Of a stretch of 64,000 nt of DNA, positions 17,139-25,787 are shown piece by piece. The stretch comes from CAG-791 sp002449595. Lineage in GTDB: Bacteria > Bacillota > Clostridia > Lachnospirales > Lachnospiraceae. The stretch spans positions 1-64,000 of the forward strand of contig CAMNHV010000002.1 of assembly GCA_946539855.1 (NCBI GenBank), written 5' to 3'. The position numbers and the translations under genes were made by a program. Position 1 is the stretch's first letter. Each line of letters begins with the position of its first letter. The notes under the pieces are model-generated. The model was not told the origin of the DNA, made no database searches, and saw only the letters and a list, made by a program, of their open reading frames with translations.

Positions 17139-17305
17139 ATTTTGAAGAAGAATTGAAAAAGTATCATCCGTCCCTCGAGGTCGAGGACGCCACGGATGCG
17201 ATCTATAACCAGGACTTTGTCGATATGGCCGACGTGCTGGTCAAGATGGTGCGCGATAACGTGAACCCGAAGAGCGGCAATGCGGCCGCTATGCCGAAGC
17301 TCTAA
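17132..17305 (+). CDS. Small acidic protein coupled to folC (57 aa)
   Basis: A short open frame overlapping the folC stop by seven bases (ATGCTGA) with TTGGAG immediately upstream, so translation is probably coupled. The 57-residue product starts MLNFEEELKKYHPSLEVEDA and continues with a second acidic helix ending VKMVRDNVNPKSGN. It has no membrane segment and no cysteines. Composition and third-base GC resemble neighbouring real genes. I do not recognise a family. The candidate structured RNA begins seven bases after its stop. Confidence 0.7.
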   Translation: MLNFEEELKKYHPSLEVEDATDAIYNQDFVDMADVLVKMVRDNVNPKSGNAAAMPKL

Positions 17306-17311
17306 AGGAAG

Positions 17312-17417
17312 GGCGCCGGCGTACCCACGGTGCGGCCGGGGACGCGAGGCAGTTCCACCGAAGGAGTGAAGTACCACCGGCAACACCGCCCTTTGACAGG
17401 GCAAGGACCGGAGCGCC
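17312..17417 (+). ncRNA. Candidate structured RNA, multibranch fold
   Basis: The 210-base gap before the zinc-ribbon/TPR gene folds by eye into a closed multibranch junction. GGCGC (17312-17316) pairs with GCGCC (17413-17417), extended by CGG (17317-17319) with CCG (17408-17410). Inside are a GTACC/GGTGC hairpin (17321-17333, one wobble), a GCCGG/CCGGC helix (17335-17339 with 17377-17381) enclosing a small TTCCAC/GTGAA stem, and GCCCT/AGGGC (17388-17402). A further hairpin near 17465-17490 stands before the next ribosome site. I could not match it to a known riboswitch or housekeeping RNA. It may be a cis-leader or an independent RNA. Confidence 0.45.
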
Positions 17418-17515
17418 AGGGAGCGCGAAGATGGCCCGGATTGAATCGTAAGTTTTGAAAAATACGCAGCCGGTCCCGGAACCGGATGCGCTTATCTTAT
17501 AGAGGTTAGAATCAT

Positions 17516-19231
17516 ATGCTTTGCTATCACTGCGGCGCCGTGCTGAACGATCGGAGCTTCTGTCCGAATTGCGGCACGGACGTATCCACATATAAGAAAA
17601 TCATCTACACATCCAACTACTATTACAACGAAGGACTCCAGAAAGCGCAGGTTCGGGACCTGTCCGGCGCGATCAACGCGCTCCGGCAGAGCATCCGCTT
17701 CAACAAGAACAACGTCGAGGCGCGCAACCTTCTGGGCCTTGTCTATTTTGAGATGGGTGAGGCAGTCGCTGCCATCTCGGAGTGGGTCATCAGCAGCAAC
17801 ATCACGACGGACGACAACCTGGCGATCCAGTACCTGGAGTTCATACAGAAGAACCAGTCCAGAGTCGAGTCGATCAACCAGACGATCAAGAAGTACAACC
17901 AGGCGCTGACCTACTGCTATCAGGGCAGCCTTGACCTCGCTGTGATCCAGCTGAAAAAGGTCCTCTCCATGAATCCCAAGTTCGTGCGCGCGCACCAGCT
18001 CCTGGCGCTGCTCTATCTGCACGACCGGCAGCTGACGCGGGCGACGCGCGAGCTCAACAAGTGCCGCGCGATCGACGTCAACAACACGACGACGCTGCGG
18101 TATCTGAGAGAAGTGGAGCTGGAATCCGACCCCGAGACCGCCACGACAGAGCCCAGGCACGAAGACGAGATCGAGCAGGACGGCATCATCAAGTACCGCA
18201 ACGGCAACGAGACCATCATCCAGCCGGCGGGCGCGAAGAACCCGTCCCTGGACGGCTCCGGCCTGACCGGAACGATCCTGAACATCCTGATCGGCGCACT
18301 TGTCGGCGCCGCCGTCATCGGCTTCCTCGTCCTGCCGGCGCGGGTGCAGTCCGTGCGCAGGGACAGCGCGGAGCAGATCCGCGTGATCAGCGAGGAGTCG
18401 GATGAAAAGACGTCCCGCATCGCGCAGAAAGACCGCGAGATCGAGGAGCTCGGCGAACAGATCGAGACGCTGCAGAACCAGCTCACCGCGGCGGGATCCC
18501 AGGGACCCGGCGAGGCGCTCGACGGCGCCGCCGCGATCTACATCGAGGACCCGGAGCGGATCGGGGAAGTCGCAGAGATCATGGCGGAGATGGACCCGGC
18601 GGAGATGGAGACGGTCTCCTCAGACGGGTTTCTCAGCCTTTACAACGCACTCTATAAGCTGGCGAGACCTTCCCTGCTCACGAAGTACTACACCGCGGGC
18701 ATGGACGCCTACAACGCGGAGTCGCCGGACTACGCGGAGGCCGCGAAGAACCTCTCCCTGGCACTGCGCAACAGCTTCAGCGACTCGGAGGAGTACCTTC
18801 CGATCCTCTACTATCTGTCATCCTCCAACTACAGGATGTATGTAAATGCAAATGAGGCGGGAAGAAACGAACTCGCGAAGGATCTCGCGAGAGCCCGCTA
18901 TTACCTGACGATATTGTCCCAGCAGTATCCGGATTCCGAGTACGCCTCGGGCGCGGAGGACCTCCTCGACGAGATCCGCGCGCTGAACATCGATCTCGAC
19001 GCGATCGACATCTCCTCAGAGACGGGCCTGCCCGCGGGAGAGTCGCTCCCGGCCGGCACGGAGGCGGAGACGACGCAGGGGAACGGAGAGGCCGCGACGG
19101 AAGAGGGCGCGGCGGCTGAGGGACAGGCGGCGGAAGCGCAGCCGGCTGAAACGCAGGCGGCTGAGACGCAGCCAGCTCCTGCTGAGACGACGGAAGCGGC
19201 GCAGGGAGCCGCAGAAGGGACGGCGAACTGA
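17516..19231 (+). CDS. Zinc-ribbon / TPR membrane protein
   Basis: A 571-residue multi-domain protein. It begins with a zinc ribbon (Cys3, Cys6, Cys17, Cys20), followed by TPR-like helical repeats over roughly residues 30-195, for example GLQKAQVRDLSGAINALRQS. One membrane helix lies near 252-274. A coiled coil follows (EESDEKTSRIAQKDREIEEL), then a second TPR-like region (about 370-500) and a disordered Ala/Glu/Gln/Thr-rich tail. The N-terminal ribbon and TPRs are therefore probably cytoplasmic, with the rest outside. It likely acts as a scaffold. Its stop overlaps the ATG of the MBOAT gene, linking it to the envelope cassette. No enzymatic motif was seen. Confidence 0.85.
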   Translation: MLCYHCGAVLNDRSFCPNCGTDVSTYKKIIYTSNYYYNEGLQKAQVRDLSGAINALRQSIRFNKNNVEARNLLGLVYFEMGEAVAAISEWVISSNITTDDNLAIQYLEFIQKNQSRVESINQTIKKYNQALTYCYQGSLDLAVIQLKKVLSMNPKFVRAHQLLALLYLHDRQLTRATRELNKCRAIDVNNTTTLRYLREVELESDPETATTEPRHEDEIEQDGIIKYRNGNETIIQPAGAKNPSLDGSGLTGTILNILIGALVGAAVIGFLVLPARVQSVRRDSAEQIRVISEESDEKTSRIAQKDREIEELGEQIETLQNQLTAAGSQGPGEALDGAAAIYIEDPERIGEVAEIMAEMDPAEMETVSSDGFLSLYNALYKLARPSLLTKYYTAGMDAYNAESPDYAEAAKNLSLALRNSFSDSEEYLPILYYLSSSNYRMYVNANEAGRNELAKDLARARYYLTILSQQYPDSEYASGAEDLLDEIRALNIDLDAIDISSETGLPAGESLPAGTEAETTQGNGEAATEEGAAAEGQAAEAQPAETQAAETQPAPAETTEAAQGAAEGTAN

Positions 19232-20823
19232 TGATCGTACTATCCGGCCTTCCGTTCCTGTTCCGGTTCCTTCCGGTATTCCTCGTCATCTACTATATCT
19301 GCCCCGTGCGTTACAGAAACGCGGCATTGTTCCTCGGGAGCGTGTTCTTCTACGCGACCGGCGAGCCGCTCTTCCTGCTCCTTCTGCTCGGCGCCGTCGT
19401 CGTCAACTACCTGACGGGCCGGCTCATCTGGAGAAAACCGGGGTCCCCGAAGCTCGGCAACACTTACGCCGGGCTCATTCTGGGCGTCGCAGTTGACGTC
19501 CTGATCCTCGCGGCGTGCAAAGTGCTGGCGCTCCGCTCGGACAGCTTTGCGCTCCCGCTGGGCCTTAGCTTCTACATCTTCAAGATGATCTCATACCAGG
19601 CGGACCTGTTCCTCGGGAAGATCCCCGAGAGACCGGAGTTCATCGATACGGCGGCCTATTTCACGATGTTCCCGCAGGTCACGCAGGGCCCGATCATGCG
19701 CTACGGCGACGCGTTCGGCGCGGACCCCGCGAAGCGGGAGCCGGAAGAGGTGAAAAAGGAGGAGACAAAAGAATCTTCTCCTCTGGAAAAGGAAGATAAA
19801 AAAGAAGAAGCCGCGGAAGTATCCGCACACGCCCTCCGCGCACAGCTTCGGCGGATGAAGGAGAAGACTTCTGCAGAGGCAGGAGCAGAAAATAATAGAG
19901 AAAAGCATAACGGCGCGGCATCCTCACAGAGAAGCCGCAGGGAGACCATCCGCAAGACAGACCGGAGAGTCTCGCCGCTGGATTTCGAGAGAGGACTCGT
20001 CCTCCTCGCGACGGGCCTTGCGTTCAAGGTGCTGATCGCCGACCGGATCGGGATCCTCTGGCACGAGATCGGGACGATCGGCTACGAGAGCATCTCCACG
20101 CCGCTCGCCTGGCTGGGCGCCTACGCGTACAGCCTGCAGCTCTACTTCGACTTCTTCGGCTACTCGCTGATCGCCGGCGGCGTCGGCGTGATGCTCGGCT
20201 TCCCGATGGTCGTGAACTTCAACGACCCGTACCGCGCGAAGGGGATCGCGGACTTCTACCGCCGCTGGCACGTCACGCTCGGCGCGTGGTTCCGGGACTA
20301 CGTCTACATCCCGCTGGGAGGCAGCCGCAAGGGACCTGCGATCACAGTCATCAACCTTCTCATCGTGTGGCTCCTGACGGGCCTGTGGCACGGGGGAACG
20401 CTGAACTTCGTGATCTGGGGACTGGTCCTCGGGCTTTTCATCATCTCCGAGCGCTTCCTCGTCAAAGGCGTGATGGAAAAGAGTCCGGTCCTCGGCCGCA
20501 TCCACGTGTGGCTCGTGATCCCGCTGACCTGGGTCGTATTCGCGATCTCCGACCTCGAGCAGCTGAAGGTATACTTCTGCAGACTGTTCCCGTTCTTCGG
20601 CGTCGGCAGCACGCTGAACCCCGGAGACTTCCTGAAGTACCTGCAGATCTACTGGCCGTTCTTCCTGGTCGGGATCCTGCTCAGCGTGACCGGCACGGTG
20701 AAGTTCCTCCTGATGCACCGGAGAAACGTCCTCGTGACCCTGCTCCTGACAGCAGCCTTCTGGGCAAGCATTTACATGCTCGTGACCACGCAGGGCAACG
20801 CATTTATGTACTTCAGCTTTTAA
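19231..20823 (+). CDS. MBOAT-family O-acyltransferase (AlgI/DltB-like)
   Basis: A 530-residue multi-pass membrane protein. The AlgI-type block FYRRWHVTLGAWFRDYVYIPLGGS is followed by the catalytic His387 in TGLWHG, then NFVIWG. Such enzymes pass acyl (usually acetyl) groups across the membrane to a partner that acylates a polysaccharide or teichoic acid. A very charged stretch of about 80 residues (about 168-249, Lys/Glu/Arg-rich) is inserted after the YGDAF segment, where typical members have a short loop. The gene begins on the last base of the upstream TPR gene and is followed by an SGNH-like gene, the common MBOAT-SGNH pairing. The acyl acceptor is unknown. Confidence 0.92.
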   Translation: MIVLSGLPFLFRFLPVFLVIYYICPVRYRNAALFLGSVFFYATGEPLFLLLLLGAVVVNYLTGRLIWRKPGSPKLGNTYAGLILGVAVDVLILAACKVLALRSDSFALPLGLSFYIFKMISYQADLFLGKIPERPEFIDTAAYFTMFPQVTQGPIMRYGDAFGADPAKREPEEVKKEETKESSPLEKEDKKEEAAEVSAHALRAQLRRMKEKTSAEAGAENNREKHNGAASSQRSRRETIRKTDRRVSPLDFERGLVLLATGLAFKVLIADRIGILWHEIGTIGYESISTPLAWLGAYAYSLQLYFDFFGYSLIAGGVGVMLGFPMVVNFNDPYRAKGIADFYRRWHVTLGAWFRDYVYIPLGGSRKGPAITVINLLIVWLLTGLWHGGTLNFVIWGLVLGLFIISERFLVKGVMEKSPVLGRIHVWLVIPLTWVVFAISDLEQLKVYFCRLFPFFGVGSTLNPGDFLKYLQIYWPFFLVGILLSVTGTVKFLLMHRRNVLVTLLLTAAFWASIYMLVTTQGNAFMYFSF

Positions 20824-20876
20824 AAGGATATTGCCATTATTAACAGAATCGCATCGATTCAAGGGTAAATAATAAA

Positions 20877-22322
20877 ATGAAATTCTTTCGAACCGTTTTC
20901 AGAATGCCGCTCACGATCATGCTGGGGATCACGTTCTGCCTGATTGCCGGCGCCGCCCTGTACGGGCGCGCGACGGTCTATGCGGAATATGAGACCGCCC
21001 CTTTAGAGGAGCCTTACATCTCCTCGGTCTTTAAGGGCGTGCGCGACGGCATCTATCCGTGGGGAGAAAAGAAGGACGCACATGAAGACGAACTGCAGGC
21101 CCTGCTCAGCCAGGTCCAGCAGCAGGCGGGCGTAGCGCCCGCGGCCGGCGGCATCGCGGATGCAACCGCAAACAAGATCGCCGGACCGGACGCGGATCCG
21201 AACGCGGGCAGCATCGCAGGAGAGTCCTCCGAAGCTGAGAACAAGGACGCCGACACGGCATCCGAAACTACTGAGAAGAAGGAAGACGCCGCGGAGGAGA
21301 GCAAGGAAGAGATAACCTCTGCAGAGGACGCGGAAAAGACTTCCGAAGAGAAGAAAGAAGAAGGCGAAGGCGAGGACGCCGCAAAGGCGGGAGAGCCTTC
21401 TGAAGAAAAAGAGGAATCCTCCGAGACGGAAGAAGCCGCGAAAGAGGAAGAGGAGAACAAGGAACCTGAGAACCCGAACTACATCCGCGCGGACAGCATG
21501 CCGGAGGGCGTGAACTCGCCGGTGATGGAAGCCGTGGACTACGGCGTCGCGGGCAGCCGGTACCTGTCCCCTGCAGATACGGTCTACAACACGGACGAGG
21601 GCGGCGTGTTCGCTCAGAACGGAGACTACTACACCTTCCGCGACGTCAACGACGTCTACTTCTCCGACGCGCTGTTCATCGGCGACTCCCGCACCGTGGG
21701 CCTCATGGAATTCGGCGGGATGAAGGAGTCGACCTACTTCATCGCGAAAGAGTCGACCAATGTGTACAACCTTTTCACAAAGCCGCTGATCTTCTCGGAG
21801 CCCGACGGCACGAGAACCAGCCGCACGCTCCTTGACCTGCTCGTCTCGAAGCAGTTCCGCAAGATCTACCTGTCGGTCGGCGTCAACGAGCTGGGCATCC
21901 CGGACACGATCAAGTTCTACGAGAGCTACAAGGCGGCCGTCGCCGTCATCCGCCAGCTGCAGCCCGACGCGATCATCTACATCCAGGGCATCATGCACGT
22001 GTCGGAGTCCAAGTCGAAGAGCGACAAGGTCTTCAACAACACGGTCGTCGTGCAGCGCAACAAGGCGATCGCGACGCTCGCGAACGGCCACGACATCTTC
22101 TATATTGATATGAACCCTGACGTCTGCGACGAGAACGGCAACCTTCTGCCGGAGCTGACGTCGGACGGCATCCATCTCAAGGCATCGGGCTACGAGAAGT
22201 GGCACGAGTTCCTGCTGCACCACGCGATCTACCGCAGCCCCGATGACTACCTCGGCACGGGCCCGATCGACGAGGGCGTGAAGATCCCCGGCGTGACCGT
22301 GCCTGCGGAAGAAGGAGAATAA
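20877..22322 (+). CDS. Membrane-anchored SGNH/GDSL hydrolase-like protein
   Basis: A 481-residue protein with an N-terminal membrane anchor (about residues 12-34), a long disordered Glu/Lys/Ser/Ala-rich linker (about 113-198), and a C-terminal extracellular SGNH domain. The block I serine is Ser271 in FIGDSRTVG, the block III Asn is in GVNELG, and the Asp430-x-x-His433 pair lies in TSDGIHLKASGY. SGNH proteins beside MBOAT enzymes usually complete acetyl transfer to a glycan, as AlgX and PatB do. Here either transferase or esterase activity is possible. The ribosome site is weak (AAGGG). It is followed after eight bases by a small gene in the same operon. Confidence 0.88.
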   Translation: MKFFRTVFRMPLTIMLGITFCLIAGAALYGRATVYAEYETAPLEEPYISSVFKGVRDGIYPWGEKKDAHEDELQALLSQVQQQAGVAPAAGGIADATANKIAGPDADPNAGSIAGESSEAENKDADTASETTEKKEDAAEESKEEITSAEDAEKTSEEKKEEGEGEDAAKAGEPSEEKEESSETEEAAKEEEENKEPENPNYIRADSMPEGVNSPVMEAVDYGVAGSRYLSPADTVYNTDEGGVFAQNGDYYTFRDVNDVYFSDALFIGDSRTVGLMEFGGMKESTYFIAKESTNVYNLFTKPLIFSEPDGTRTSRTLLDLLVSKQFRKIYLSVGVNELGIPDTIKFYESYKAAVAVIRQLQPDAIIYIQGIMHVSESKSKSDKVFNNTVVVQRNKAIATLANGHDIFYIDMNPDVCDENGNLLPELTSDGIHLKASGYEKWHEFLLHHAIYRSPDDYLGTGPIDEGVKIPGVTVPAEEGE

Positions 22323-22330
22323 GGAACGCG

Positions 22331-22567
22331 ATGACGAGAGAGATGGTTTTTAAGATGGAGCGGGAGGGCCTCCTGAAGGAGGGAGACCACGTGACCGTCT
22401 CCGAGGGCTTTCTGCCGAGCAGCTGTTATTACACGATCGATCCGTCCCTCGCGATGAGCGCGAACTACCGCTTCACCGAGAGACTGACCGCCCGGGAGGG
22501 CGTTGTGACGAAGGTGGAGCAGAACGCGCGCGGGTTCTATGTGACGGCGCAGTTCGAGGAGCCGTAA
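22331..22567 (+). CDS. Small uncharacterised protein in the MBOAT cassette
   Basis: A 78-residue soluble protein with AAGGAACG ribosome signal eight bases after the SGNH stop. It starts with an acidic/basic helix (MTREMVFKMEREGLLKEGD) and continues as beta-strand-rich sequence with alternating hydrophobics (HVTVSEGF, GVVTKVEQ, GFYVTAQF), resembling a small beta-barrel fold such as an SH3-like or KOW-like module. I do not recognise a family. It precedes a TPR lipoprotein after 18 bases. No secretion signal, so it probably acts in the cytoplasm. Confidence 0.75.
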   Translation: MTREMVFKMEREGLLKEGDHVTVSEGFLPSSCYYTIDPSLAMSANYRFTERLTAREGVVTKVEQNARGFYVTAQFEEP

Positions 22568-22585
22568 GGCTTGCGGGACCATCCA

Positions 22586-23650
22586 ATGGAGAAAAGGAAG
22601 AACGGAAAAAGAATCATAGCTGCCGCAGCCCTGACCGTGTTCATCCTGACCGGCTGCAGCTCCATGAGCGAGGACGAGGCGGCGCTCATCGCGTCCGCGG
22701 ACGCGGCGCTCGGGGCAGGCGATTACCAGGAAGCGGCGAAGGCATATGAGGAGGCTGCGGAAGCGGGCGTCGCTCCGGAGGACAGCCTCCGCGGGCTCGG
22801 TATTGCCCGGATGGGAACCACCGACTACGAGGGCGCGATGGAGGCGCTCGAGGCGGCGCTGAAGGAATCGAACGGCATTCCCGGCGCGCGCGAAGTCGAC
22901 ATCAATTACTACCTCGCCTCCTGCTGCTACCAGCTCGGGGACAAGGAGCGCGCGCTCGAGATCTACGACGCGATCCTGAAGATCTCTCCGAAGGAGGCGC
23001 CGGCGCTGGAGCTGCGCGGCAGCATCAAGGTCGAGCTGGGACAGTTCGACGCCGGGATCCAGGACCTGCGCAGCGCGATCAGCCTGGATGAGACCAATTA
23101 CGACCGCATGATCTCTGTCCTGCAGACGCTGGACAAGAACGGGCACCGCGAGGAGGGCCTGCAGATCATCCGCTCCGCGAGGGAGCGCGGCGGAAGTTCC
23201 CTCAGCGACTACGACAGGGGCCGCCTGTCCTTCTACCTCGAGGACTACGAGACGGCCAAGACGAGCCTCGAGCAGGCAAGGTCGCGCTCCGACGATTACC
23301 AGGTCTCCTCGATGCTGGGGCAGACATATGAGAAGCTCGGCGACTACAATTACGCCGTCAGCCTCTACCAGAGCTACCTGACGAAGGACAAGAGCCACGC
23401 GGAGATCTACAACCGCCTCGGCCTGTGTCTCCTGAAGATGGGCAATTACAAGGAAGCGCTCTCCGCGTTTGAAGACGGCCTTGCCGGCGGCGACGCCTCG
23501 ATGGCGCAGATCCTCGAGTTCAACCAGATCGTCGCGCTCGAATATCTTGGAGAGTTCAAAAAAGCATCTGTGCTGATGGACGCCTATGTGGCAAGGTATC
23601 CATGGGACACGGACGCACAAAGAGAATACACATTTCTGAAGACGCGGTGA
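22586..23650 (+). CDS. TPR-repeat lipoprotein
   Basis: A 354-residue surface lipoprotein. The signal peptide ends in the lipobox LTGC, with Cys24 as the lipidated residue. The mature part is nearly all TPR-like helix pairs, for example GDYQEAAKAYEEAAEAG, GDKERALEIYDAILKISP and GNYKEALSAFEDGLAGG, about eight repeats. It likely serves as a protein-interaction platform on the outer face of the membrane. Start is the ATG at 22586; an upstream TTG would lengthen it by five codons without a better ribosome site. It closes the envelope cassette and is followed by pyrF after 40 bases. Confidence 0.9.
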   Translation: MEKRKNGKRIIAAAALTVFILTGCSSMSEDEAALIASADAALGAGDYQEAAKAYEEAAEAGVAPEDSLRGLGIARMGTTDYEGAMEALEAALKESNGIPGAREVDINYYLASCCYQLGDKERALEIYDAILKISPKEAPALELRGSIKVELGQFDAGIQDLRSAISLDETNYDRMISVLQTLDKNGHREEGLQIIRSARERGGSSLSDYDRGRLSFYLEDYETAKTSLEQARSRSDDYQVSSMLGQTYEKLGDYNYAVSLYQSYLTKDKSHAEIYNRLGLCLLKMGNYKEALSAFEDGLAGGDASMAQILEFNQIVALEYLGEFKKASVLMDAYVARYPWDTDAQREYTFLKTR

Positions 23651-23690
23651 AGCGCAGCTGGCGAACCGCTACTGGATGGAGGACTCACTA

Positions 23691-24632
23691 ATGATCCGGA
23701 AACTCATCGAAAAAATTGAACAGACGGGAGCTCCCGTCGTCGTGGGTCTCGACCCGAGCCTCGCGTTTCTCCCGCAGCACCTCATTGAGAAAGCGAAGCG
23801 CCGGCACGAGGAGGCCGTCTACGGCGACGACGAGCTCGAGATCATCGCGGACGCGGTCTGGAAGTTCAACCGCGGCATCGTCGACGAGATCGCGGACCTC
23901 GTCCCGGCGGTCAAGCCGCAGATCGCGATGTACGAGCAGTTCGGCATCCCCGGCCTCATCACTTACCAGAGGACCGTGCGCTACTGCAGGGAGAAGGGAC
24001 TGATCGTTATCGGCGATGTCAAGCGCGGCGACATCGGCTCCACCTCCGCGGCGTACGCTTCGGCGCACCTCGGCAGGATCCAGTTCGAGGGCATCCGCGT
24101 GCCTGTGTTCGGCACGGATTTCGCGACGGTCAATCCGTATCTTGGAAGCGACGGCGTGAAGCCGTTCATCGACGTCTGCAATGCGGAGGACAAAGGCATC
24201 TTCGTCCTCGTCAAGACGTCCAACCCCAGCAGCGGCGAACTGCAGGACGTCCTCACACAGGACGGGCGTCCCGTCTACGAGCTGATGGGCGAGAAGGTCC
24301 GGGAGTGGGGCGAGCTCTCCATGGACGGCGAGTTCAGCAACGTCGGCGCCGTCGTCGGCGCCACCTATCCCGAGCAGGCAGCAAGGCTCAGGGAGCTGAT
24401 GCCGCACACCTTCATCCTCGCGCCGGGCTACGGCGCGCAGGGCGCGACGGCGCAGGATCTGAAGCCGTTCTTCCTCGAAGGCGGAAAGGGCGCGATCGTC
24501 AACTCCTCGAGAGGAATCATCGCCGCCTACACGAAAGAGAAATATGCGAAGTACGGTCCGGAGGGCTACGCCGAAGCGGCGAGAGCGGCCGTGACGGATA
24601 TGATCGAGGACCTGCGCAGCGTGGTCTTCTGA
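23691..24632 (+). CDS. pyrF: Orotidine 5'-phosphate decarboxylase, type 2
   Basis: Catalyses the last step of UMP synthesis. At 313 residues this is the longer type-2 form. The GLDPS motif is near the N-terminus, and the catalytic block DVKRGDIGSTSAAY contains the Lys and Asp residues of the active site. The phosphate-binding PGYGAQG is also present. GGAGG at 23678 suits the ATG at 23691, excluding the earlier in-frame ATG. It is followed by pyrE after 120 bases, so the two UMP-forming steps are adjacent. No PyrR attenuator was recognised upstream. Confidence 0.96.
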   Translation: MIRKLIEKIEQTGAPVVVGLDPSLAFLPQHLIEKAKRRHEEAVYGDDELEIIADAVWKFNRGIVDEIADLVPAVKPQIAMYEQFGIPGLITYQRTVRYCREKGLIVIGDVKRGDIGSTSAAYASAHLGRIQFEGIRVPVFGTDFATVNPYLGSDGVKPFIDVCNAEDKGIFVLVKTSNPSSGELQDVLTQDGRPVYELMGEKVREWGELSMDGEFSNVGAVVGATYPEQAARLRELMPHTFILAPGYGAQGATAQDLKPFFLEGGKGAIVNSSRGIIAAYTKEKYAKYGPEGYAEAARAAVTDMIEDLRSVVF

Positions 24633-24752
24633 TTTGAAGCAATCTTGATTCAGGAAACGACAGGACCGCTTCCGGAAGAGATGAATATGAGGGGCGGTGC
24701 AGATCCTTTTCAGCGGAAACATTAAAAGAGATTACAACGGAAGGACTACCAC

Positions 24753-25430
24753 ATGCAGGATTATAAGGAAGAGTTTATCGAGTTCATGGTGAACGCCGGC
24801 GTGCTGAAGTTCGGCGAGTTCACCCTAAAGAGCGGACGCAAGTCCCCCTTCTTCATGAACGCCGGGCTCTATACGACCGGCTCCCAGCTGGAGCGCCTCG
24901 GCGAGTTCTACGCGAGGGCGATCCACGACCGCTACGGCCTGGACTTTGACGTCCTGTTCGGACCCGCCTACAAGGGCATCCCGCTCGCGGTCGCGACGGT
25001 CACGGCGATCAGCCGCCTCTACGGCAAGGACGTCCGCTACTGCTGCAACCGCAAGGAAGTGAAGGACCACGGCGACACCGGGATCCTTCTCGGCGCAAAG
25101 CTCCAGGACGGGGACCGCGTCGTCATCATCGAGGACGTCACGACGTCCGGCGCCTCCATGGCGGAGACCGTGCCGATCCTGCGCGCGCAGGCGGACGTGC
25201 AGATCCTCGGCCTCATCGTCTCCCTCGACCGGATGGAGAAGGGGAGAGTGAGCGAGAAAAGCGCTCTCGCGGAGATCAGCGAACTCTACGGCTTCGAGAC
25301 AGAGGCGATCGTGTCGATGGCGGACGTCACGGAGTACCTGACGAGGATCCCTGTTGGCGGAGAGTACGTGATCAATGCTGAGATCCGGCAGGCGCTCGAC
25401 GACTATTACAAGGAATACGGAGCGCACTGA
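24753..25430 (+). CDS. pyrE: Orotate phosphoribosyltransferase
   Basis: A 225-residue type I phosphoribosyltransferase converting orotate and PRPP to OMP. The PRPP-binding motif is VIIEDVTTSGASM. Other conserved segments are FTLKSGRKSPFFMNAG, LFGPAYKGIPLA and the flexible loop NRKEVKDHGDTG, all intact. AAGGACT precedes the ATG. The product feeds PyrF, encoded just upstream. The following membrane-protein gene starts three bases after the stop and is probably translated by coupling. Confidence 0.97.
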   Translation: MQDYKEEFIEFMVNAGVLKFGEFTLKSGRKSPFFMNAGLYTTGSQLERLGEFYARAIHDRYGLDFDVLFGPAYKGIPLAVATVTAISRLYGKDVRYCCNRKEVKDHGDTGILLGAKLQDGDRVVIIEDVTTSGASMAETVPILRAQADVQILGLIVSLDRMEKGRVSEKSALAEISELYGFETEAIVSMADVTEYLTRIPVGGEYVINAEIRQALDDYYKEYGAH

Positions 25431-25433
25431 CCT

Positions 25434-25781
25434 GTGGAGGAGCAGCAGAGTATCAGGACGGGTGCGTTAAAGCGCCCGCGAAGCATAAAGTTCTCGAACA
25501 AGAAGCAGTCGGAGACCGGGATCATGAGCGCGATCCTCGGTGTCATATCGCTGTTCTCCATCGTCATCGCGCTTGTGCTTTCCTATGTGCGGGAGAGCGC
25601 GACGCCGCGCCTTGGCATCGTCGTCATGCTGTGCCTTCTGTTTTCCCTCTCCGGGCTGATCCTCTCCCTGTTTTCGGGCAAGGATGAGGACAAGCTGCAG
25701 CTGTTTTCGGGGATCGGGCTCGCGCTGAACGCGGTGGTGCTGTGCCTGTGCGGCGTGATCTTATATTACGGAGTTATTTGA
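25434..25781 (+). CDS. Small three-helix membrane protein
   Basis: A 115-residue protein with a basic N-terminus and three membrane helices (about 29-50, 60-80 and 92-113). The family is uncharacterised; it resembles small Lachnospiraceae membrane proteins but I cannot name it firmly. The only plausible start is the GTG at 25434, three bases after the pyrE stop, with no independent ribosome site, implying translational coupling. The acidic loop SGKDEDK separates helices two and three. Its position between pyrE and an aminopeptidase gene gives no functional hint. Confidence 0.75.
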   Translation: MEEQQSIRTGALKRPRSIKFSNKKQSETGIMSAILGVISLFSIVIALVLSYVRESATPRLGIVVMLCLLFSLSGLILSLFSGKDEDKLQLFSGIGLALNAVVLCLCGVILYYGVI

Positions 25782-25787
25782 GTTTCC

